NCBI GenBank assembly: GCA_017654935.2
Contig: CM065682.1
Span: 36,012,441 to 36,076,440 of the forward strand
Origin: Phymorhynchus buccinoides
Taxonomy: Eukaryota > Mollusca > Gastropoda > Neogastropoda > Raphitomidae
Length of the DNA: 64,000 bases
Reading direction: 5' to 3'
Below are positions 57,420-64,000 of the stretch, one piece after another. Below the pieces are notes generated by a model. That model was not told the DNA's origin and made no database searches. It saw only the letters and a list, made by a program, of their open reading frames with translations. A program made the translations under genes and the position numbers. How positions within the stretch are numbered: position 1 is the first letter of the stretch; the number at the start of each line of letters is the position of its first letter.

Positions 57420-58240
57420 ATGTATATGCGCTCTCCCGATTCTCTTCAAATTTCCTGCCAGGCTTTGCCCTGGCCATAGCAAGCCTGAGAGCAAATTTGA
57501 AGCGATTCGGTTAAGAAACGGCGGCGTCTAGCGCGCGCGTTTACGAATCGATTCGCTTCCGGTTTGGCACACGGATAGTCCCCAGCCCCGGTCATCTTCC
57601 CGCCAAATTCGAAGGCAATCGGCCCAGAAACGCCGGAGATACGGGCGCCGAGAGGCCGGCGGATGCGCGTTTCGCGCATTTGCGAAACCGCGCAAATGAT
57701 ACGGCCGCCTCGGTTGCCGTTGCCATCGCCCCGTGAGGGCTCACAGCAAATTTGAAGCGATTCGGTGGAAAAACGGCGGAGTTATAAGGCCCGTTTCGTG
57801 TTTCAGACACACAGACACACACACACACACACACACTTGGCTTATTACTATATGACTAGCGCAACGCCGAGTCCCAGTAACGCCTAGTAACGGTAACGCC
57901 AAGTACTGGTAACGCCGAGTACAGCAAATTTGAAGCGATTCGGTTAAGAAACGGCGGAGTCGTATAGCGCGCGCGTTTTGAATCGATTCGCTTCCGGGTT
58001 GGTACACGGATAGTCACCATCCCCGGTGATCTTCCTGCCAAATTCGAAGGCAATCGGTCCAGAAACACCGGAGATACGGGCGCCGAGAGGCTGGCGGATG
58101 CGCGTTTCGCGCATTTGCCGAACCGCGCAAATGACACGGCCGCCTCGGTTGCCGTTGCCATCGCCCCGTCAGGGCTCACAGCAAATTTGAAGCGATTCGG
58201 TCGAAAAACGGCGGAGTTATAAGGCCCGTTTCGTGTTTCA

Positions 58241-58289
<49 letters not shown>

Positions 58290-58300
58290 CTTTTTACTAT
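57420..58300 (+). repeat. ~425-bp dispersed repeat, two tandem copies with CA tails
   Basis: Copy 1 (57485-57838) and copy 2 (57908-58287) share AGCAAATTTGAAGCGATTCG, ACGAATCGATTCGCTTCC-like bases, AAATTCGAAGGCAATCGG, GAGATACGGGCGCCGAGAGG and GGCCCGTTTCGTGTTTCAG, each ending in (AC)n. GC-rich relative to its flanks. A short GTAACGCC/GTAACG repeat lies between them (57870-57910). Minus-strand frames span it but look like repeat. Confidence 0.85.
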
Positions 58301-58359
58301 ATGATGATGATAATGTTTTGTGTCATGATCATCTTCTTACTGTACTTGTTGTCTGTTGT

Positions 58360-58462
58360 TTGTTTGTCTGGGGACAGCAGCAGCATTTCCTTTTATGCAG
58401 TTTTTAAAAGGACAATAAATGATTTGATTGATAGATTTGATTGATTGATTGATTGATTGATT
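58360..58462 (+). mobile_element. Retroposon 3' tail with TTGAT repeat
   Basis: AAAAGGACAATAAATGATTTG then (GATT)n/(TTGAT)n at 58420-58462. Confidence 0.5.
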
Positions 58463-59024
58463 GACTAAACATAATTTTTGTTTGTCCAAGCCACTCTTGA
58501 GTCGATAATGTTTTACTACTCTTTTTTTTTTTTTACTGACTGATTAATAAAAATGCTCACTCCAGGTACCACGTTGTGCCGAATGACTGCAGCATCACAA
58601 ACATTGAAATTGTCCATGTATTTTACTCAGCATCTCTTGTGGGGTCCATCTGATTTCCTTCTTGTTCTCTTTTAGCATTTCTGTTATCTCTGGGTTATAA
58701 CGAAAAACTGTTTACCTTCAGTAGTTAAAAAGAACGTAGTGGACTATTTCAACGTTTGTGTTGATGCCATAATATTACGACATGGTACCTTCATTGTGCC
58801 TATTGTGAAAAAAGTGTCGTGAAACACTGTTGATTTAAGAGTGACTTGGGATTTTAAAAATAATACATGTCTGTAGATTCCAGGGATGAAAGATGATAGA
58901 GAAATGTCTATTTTCCTTTCAATTATGGAGAACAAACAATGGTTTCAGGTTTATATGTAACAATTTTGATATTGTGCACAGTTATATCAAACCTTCATGC
59001 ATCTTTGTAAACCTTTGTGCAATT

Positions 59025-59063
<39 letters not shown>

Positions 59064-59230
59064 GTGTGTGTGTGTGTGCGTGTGCGTGTGTGTGTGTGTG
59101 GTGAAACATGCATTTTTATCTGTTTGTGTTTAGTTTGTGGAAGGAAAATTTTCATTTGAACTTTGTTTCAATGAACAATAACGTTGTAGGGTCTGTGCAC
59201 ATTTACAAAACCTTCCATACTAAAAACCCA
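58463..59230. other. Non-coding with TG tract
   Basis: TG run at 59029-59101; otherwise AT-rich with no recognised element. Confidence 0.5.
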
Positions 59231-59235
59231 CCCGC

Positions 59236-59470
59236 AGAGTGGCACAGAGGTAACGCGTTCGCCTCGTGTCAAATGAACCCGAGTTCATACCTGGGAACAG
59301 CAGATTGACATTTTTCCTCTCACTCTGCACTAGGCCTTGCGGTCTGAACGTGAAATCTTTCAGATGAGACGATAAACCGAGGTCATGTGTGCCCATGCAC
59401 TTTGTACATGTACGAGTGGCAACGAAAAAGTTGTCATTTGCTCAAAATTTACCCCCACCCACCCTTTCCT
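59236..59470 (+). mobile_element. tRNA-derived SINE (third family)
   Basis: A-box-like GTGGCACAGAGGTAACGCG and B-box-like GAGTTCATACC at tRNA-like spacing, followed by a body with CTTTCAGATGAGACGATAAA and CCGAGGTCATGTGTGC, a block of the kind conserved in invertebrate SINEs. Confidence 0.75.
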
Positions 59471-59835
59471 TCTTCATGTCACACAAAAATCACATGCAAT
59501 TTTTTTAAATGGGTGGCGCACCTCAGGCTGCGACGTTCGCTCCAGGTTGGAACAACACGGATTTCACAGAGACGCCTCTATGACTATTTTGTTTATATAT
59601 ACAAATACCAATTCACCAATACAGTGAAAGAAAGTGAAAAATAATCAGATGTAAAATACAGATAGATGTCTGCGTGTATATGCATACACATTCATATTTG
59701 TTACTTGTAAAAATACCTAAATACCAAAAATGACTTCCAGAGTTCTTCCCCTCGGATTGCTTATGGGTTTCCATACTGAAGTTTTCAATAATGTGCACAG
59801 TCTTAAGAAGTGAATTTAAATTGATTGATTATTCA

Positions 59836-60141
59836 CACACACGCACACACACACGCGCGCGCGCGCAACACACACACATGACAGATATAGAAACATATTT
59901 CTATTCAAATTTACTCCCCATTCTTTTACAACAAGAAGTCCAACATTAATGCAGAATAATTAAAACAACGTAAATTACTTACTATGCAAATTATTAAAGG
60001 TGTGCATGCAAGCACTTTTAATAATCAATCTAAATCCTAAATACAAACATTATAGTCTTCATTTACAATTATTGTTTTTCTTGCCCTGAGATAAGCAACA
60101 CCAAAATGCGGCCATCTTGTACTGAAGTCACACTTACACAC

Positions 60142-60179
<38 letters not shown>

Positions 60180-60180
60180 T
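59836..60180. repeat. CA microsatellites
   Basis: CA/CG run at 59836-59878 and CA run at 60134-60177. Between them AT-rich sequence. Confidence 0.85.
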
Positions 60181-60559
60181 TGGATTTTTGCTTTCACTGA
60201 GAAGCAAAATTCTGCTATATTTAGGAAAAGGACAGGGTTAGGATCAGCCTAGGAGTATTTTGATATAACTGTAAGAAGCCCACTTTCGGAATGATGGTGG
60301 TAAACATGAGGGGGTGACCGAAGTACAAGATTGTCCTAAACGCTAGCACTTTGATTTGAAAACAAAAAGTCAAGTAAAAGCAAATTCAACATGCACACAT
60401 AGCAGAATCCAACTATTCCTGTAGGAAATACAGTGGATTCCTGCTAACTCAAAAACACTGGATGACTCACAATAATTTTGTGGTCCTACTTTAATAATCC
60501 TTTAATGCTGTAACTCCTTAGTACGTTGATCACTTTTTCTTTGACATCTCACTGCAGAT

Positions 60560-60722
60560 TCAGTTCAAGTGTTCTCGAGTCCCAATCATGTCCTCCAACC
60601 TGTACTGGTTGGTAGTCTCTGGAGAGGTGGGGCTGGCTCCTCTCTCTGCCTCTCCAGCATCTCCGCCAGTTTGTGAGTGGAGGCCAGCTGGCCCACCACC
60701 TCCATCAAACTTGTAACATAGT
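60560..60722 (-). CDS. Terminal coding exon of an unrecognised gene
   Basis: Minus strand, after AATATATTTGCAG. Spliced strictly from the exon at 61472-61530 it reads LCYKFDGGGPAGLHSQTG...NQYRLEDMIGTREHLN and stops at 60560-60562. Another frame reads DYVTSLMEVVGQLASTHK, LAEMLERQREE, which looks like an amphipathic helix and would follow FLRK naturally but needs extra or missing bases at the junction. Base composition is higher in GC than its flanks, as for coding DNA. I recognise no family. Confidence 0.6.
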
Positions 60723-61004
60723 CTGCAAATATATTAACAATTGCATGGTAAAGAATTTCACTTTTAACGATATTGCTTTTTAAAAAATATTTTATAAACA
60801 AAAGTTCCCCCATTTGGATACCGGGGGGTCTTTTGTATATTCCCCCAACCTTCTGGAAGTTCTGTGCTTGTAACTTCCTCTAATCTGTCACTCTCTTTGA
60901 CTCTGCCTTTTCCCTTTGCTTACTGTCGGCTACTATCTGACCTATTGGCCCATTCCCCTGCCTTTAAAACAAATTCAAATAACTTTTCTCCATTTAGCTC
61001 TTCC

Positions 61005-61130
61005 GGAATCGGAATGTGTCAGCTGTACTCAGCGAGGAGACCAATGAAAACTGAAAACTGAAAACCGGACACATACGTACTTTACCCATTATGGCCTTTT
61101 GGCCTGGGAACGCAGAAGAAGACGAATAAA
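61005..61130 (+). mobile_element. Dispersed repeat with GGCCTTTTGGCCTGGGAA core
   Basis: GGAATCGGAATGTGTCAGCT, GTACTCAGCGAGGAGACC, ACCCATTATGGCCTTTTGGC, CTGGGAACGCAGAAGAAGAC. GGAATGTGTCGGCTGTACAC also occurs at 52742. Confidence 0.65.
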
Positions 61131-61471
61131 CAAAAGTTGACCATGGAACCCTTGCAAGAAATACCTGTGAATACAAACAGTGAAGCATGTAAATACTTGG
61201 TGTTATTTGTACAATGAGGAAAGCAAATAACATCACATATCTGTCCTTCAAAATAAATAGGCCTACATGAAATAATAAAATAGAATGTTTTATGTGCCTT
61301 GTTACTTCCTGAACATCATTTATATTTACTTCACACATCTTGTGAAAATTAGCATGGGTAGGGAACTATCCATTAAAGGGATACAACTCCCCCACCAAAG
61401 TTGCCTATGCCACTCCACCAGCCATACTAACCCTGTATGAATTAAGATTACAGAGGAACAAATCCACTCAC

Positions 61472-61530
61472 TTTCTCAAAAAGGAGGAGGCACGCTCGCC
61501 CATGTAATCATACATACAGAACATGGCAAA
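61472..61530 (-). CDS. Coding exon of an unrecognised gene
   Basis: The 59-base minus-strand exon between CTACCATAG and GTGAGT is open in only one frame: FAMFCMYDYMGERASSFLRK (the last K shared with the next exon). Phase 0 in, two bases out. It fits the exit phase of the exon at 61993-62058. Confidence 0.7.
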
Positions 61531-61774
61531 CTATGGTAGAGAGAACTGTGTACAAACAAAACAATATTAATTCAAGAATGGCATAGCTTTCTAATCACGG
61601 ATATGTTGCACACATACAACACACGAGTCCCCTTCCCTTTTCTAGTTCTATATATTCTCTTTTAGCCTTACTATTTCACTATTCAAATCCTTTCTCACAT
61701 CTTAGTTTGAATTATTAAAGATTAATTTATTAATTCACAGAAACTTACACAAGTCTGCAGTGTGTGTGTGCGTG

Positions 61775-61815
61775 TGCGTGTGCGTGCGCGTGCGCGTGCG
61801 TGCGTGTGTGTTGTG
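61775..61815. repeat. TG/CG microsatellite
   Basis: Alternating TG and CG dinucleotides. Confidence 0.85.
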
Positions 61816-61992
61816 TAAGCATGCAAGTACATAAGTGCCCTGGGCAAGGCATCTCCACTACAAACAAATTCTAGCCTAGCCCGCCAGAATAACATCTGAC
61901 CCCTCTCCTATCTGGTAGTCATAGTCGGAAACGACAGACTAGCATACAATACAAACACAAGTGCATACATACAAGTAACTACTGATTTTTAC

Positions 61993-62058
61993 CCGCATGT
62001 GGTCGGTATCTGTTGGAGACCCCTGTCCATCCTGCACAGCTTGTGATATGGACTGCAC
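61993..62058 (-). CDS. Coding exon of an unrecognised gene
   Basis: The 66-base minus-strand exon between ATATTACAG and GTAAAA reads VQSISQAVQDGQGSPTDTDH then MR, phase 0 at both ends. Together with the two downstream exons it forms the 3' part of one gene. A diverged duplicate with its donor lies at 63130-63180. Confidence 0.62.
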
Positions 62059-62759
62059 CTGTAATATAAGATATTCAAATATTAACTGTTAAAATACCTG
62101 TAGGTCACTAGAAGCAAAAACATAAGTAATAGTATTTTACAATTTTGTGAACATAAGCTATAACAAATGCAACATAATCAAACTACACATAGCTCAACTG
62201 TGACTTGGACATTTAAAAACATTGAGAGCCAGAGATTCAGATAAGTTTTATATACAAAGTTCTAAATAAAACATGGACTTTGGACACTGTTTTGCTAGTT
62301 TTATTTTACACTAACACTTGATTTTCGCTTGACAAAGAAAACTTGCAACATTTTCCAAGGAAAAACATATTTTGACCACAAAAAATACCCACACCAATTA
62401 CACAAAGTGAGATGATCATTTTGAGGGGCCTAGTCCTCTTTGTCAATCCATGAAAATCCCACTGACAAGGATGAAAACTTTAGCAAACTATTTTTTTAAT
62501 ATGATGATTAAAATACAATCATAATTTTAAAGGCATGCTTCAAGCAAACAAAACAGTGATCAATGAAGGGAAGTTTATAAGCCGCAAGGCTTAGACTTGA
62601 GCCAGTCTCACACTATACTATACTGTACTATGATGTTTTTGTGTATAAATTTGTATAAGAATGGAAACACAAAAGACGCATGTTTATCAATCAGAAAAAA
62701 AAGAAGTAAAATGAATTGACTCTCGCTGCGTCACTGTGTGCATGCACGCGCGCGCGCGC

Positions 62760-62832
<73 letters not shown>

Positions 62833-63129
62833 TCTCTCTCTCTCCATGTGCATGCATTATACTGTATAAGAATCGGGATGCTTATTAACAGTGATGTCCC
62901 GAGATCCAGGTCATAGGCCACTGACCTATTAAAATTGAAAATGTTATTTATTGTGTTCTCCCCTGTCAGGACAAATGTCTAATTAATTTAATTTGCCAAT
63001 ACTGGCACGCTTTGTCTTATTGATTTCGGCAAGAGCTGGGACATTGTCCTGTTGATTTCTCTAATCTCAGGACAGTTTGTCCTGTCACTTTTCTATCCTC
63101 GGTACATCACTGGTTTATATACTGAATTT
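62059..63129. other. Intron or intergenic with CG/TG tract
   Basis: A (CG)n block runs directly into (TG)n at 62744-62832, then CT. Otherwise AT-rich. A block near 63000-63100 repeats the phrase CTGTCAGGACA/GACAGTTTGTCCTGTC. Confidence 0.6.
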
Positions 63130-63182
63130 TACCTGTATGTAGGAGACTCCTGTCTGTCCTGTATGGATGCCATGGACTGCCC
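63130..63182 (-). pseudogene. Diverged duplicate of the exon at 61993-62058
   Basis: Reverse complement reads GGCAGTCCATGGCATCCATA, CAGGACAGACAGGAGTCTCC, TACATACAG then GTAAAATTCAGTA; the exon at 61993 has GTGCAGTCCATATCACAAGC and GGACAGGGGTCTCCAACAG with GTAAAAATCAGTA. Twelve or so bases are missing and the acceptor (AAACAAG) is weak, so this may be a dead copy or a cassette exon (QSMASIQDRQESPTY). Confidence 0.5.
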
Positions 63183-64000
63183 TTGTTTGATCAGAAGAAA
63201 ACAAAAATTATAGGGGAGACAAAATTCATAGATAACCATTCCCCTGTGGGATATTGGGAGGTAGGTTGTCTTTGCACATATAGTGCCTTCTGGAAGTTCT
63301 GTGCCTCCTACTTCCTCTATTCTATCACTCCATTTGACTGCCTTTTCCCTTTGCTTACTGTCATCTACAATCTCTCTGCCTCACTGATCCATTCTCGTGT
63401 TTTTGTTCTAGACATTTTTACAAAGTTTTTCTGCATTTGAAAACGGACATGCTGATCCTAATTATTTATAAGGCGCATAACGGCAGCATGGCGCATCTGC
63501 ATTTATGATAGAAGACTGTCTAAGTGGTTGAAGAAGAGCAAATAACCAAACATACTAGATCTAACACCAATATGACTTATATAATGTTACCAAATTTTTA
63601 AAAAAACGTGCAGTAAGCTACTAAAGGCTCTGGTTAAAATAAAGTACATGTAACGTACAGTAGATTTCTCTCTTCTTCTTCTTCTTCTGTGGTGGTGAAC
63701 AACCTCTTTATCTGGAAGTAACTGTACACACTTTAGGGGGTGACCATAGAAAAAGAGGCGGAAGAGGGAAAGAGAGAAAAGGGTACACACATTACATTAG
63801 GCCTATCAGTTTTCCAAGAAAAGGCTATGCACGTCACCCTATTAATTATTATTTACTTGGGTTCAGCTTCAATATATAAGGTAAAAACAGGAGTAGCAAA
63901 CAAAATTAAAAAAACTAGTTACGGGCTACGTTCGCCCCCAGCAAGCTGGAAACTAGCCGACCCTAGACACCCCAGGTAGTGCCCAGGCCCCAATTGATTG
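63183..64000. other. Non-coding, dispersed repeat part
   Basis: 63285-63435 repeats 60860-61000 (GGAAGTTCTGTGC, TACTTCCTCTATTCTATCACTC, CCTTTTCCCTTTGCTTACTGTC). A TTC stretch lies at 63673-63688. No gene seen. Confidence 0.5.

Noticed and set aside
57446..58287. Minus-strand frames of up to 143 codons
   Set aside because: They run across two copies of a dispersed repeat and its CA tail.

Overview
This is eukaryotic, intron-rich, repeat-dominated DNA. Small coding exons with GT/AG boundaries lie in long AT-leaning introns among tRNA-derived SINEs, decayed CR1/L2-like retrotransposons, hairpin MITEs and dozens of microsatellites. Two 500-base N runs (27478-27977, 47243-47742) show it is an assembled scaffold. 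The overall style suggests a lophotrochozoan, most likely a mollusc such as a gastropod; that is inference, because no marker gene fixes the taxon.

Three gene fragments can be supported. (1) From about 19.1 kb down to 0.35 kb, minus strand, lies the 3' half of an ABCG/White-type half-transporter. Conserved membrane-domain exons occur in the right order at 15.0, 14.4, 11.9, 9.5, 8.2, 7.6, 5.4 and 2.7 kb, with a possible terminal exon at 0.6 kb and a possible 26-base microexon at 19.07 kb. The ATP-binding domain was not found and probably lies beyond the window. (2) At 53.6-55.1 kb, plus strand, are two exons of a gene with the zinc-binding domain related to the P2X7 receptor C-terminus. (3) At 60.56-62.06 kb, minus strand, are the last three exons of an unrecognised gene. 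A further possible 3' coding exon lies at 46.44-46.68 kb, plus.

The most unusual feature is a set of tandem arrays at splice sites. In the ABCG-like gene an 81-bp minisatellite repeats the exon end plus 5' splice site about 20 times downstream of one exon. The previous exon has its donor triplicated in a ~54-bp repeat and a 104-bp, 4-copy repeat just upstream of its acceptor. The last intron is filled by ~25 copies of a 76-bp unit with an acceptor-like tract. At 45.3-46.4 kb about 20 copies of a 54-bp unit, each ending in an acceptor-like TCTGCAG, lead into the possible coding exon.

Region by region: 0-2.8 kb last ABCG introns and exons; 3.5-4.8 kb CR1-like relic; 5-15 kb ABCG exons between transposons and arrays; 15-24 kb DNA transposons, retroposon tails and microsatellites; 24.4-26.7 kb 48-bp satellite inside an apparent terminal-inverted-repeat element; 27.5-42 kb simple-sequence-rich, with MITEs, foldback elements and SINEs; 42-47 kb foldback with telomere-like core, GAT-rich satellite, 54-bp and ~42-bp arrays; 47.7-60 kb dispersed repeats and the P2X7-domain gene; 60-64 kb the unrecognised gene and CA/TG tracts.

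Several conserved exons carry single-base frameshifts, and several arrays are full of one-base indels while the 81-bp array is clean. Uneven long-read polishing is the simplest explanation, so broken frames should not be read as pseudogenes without read evidence.
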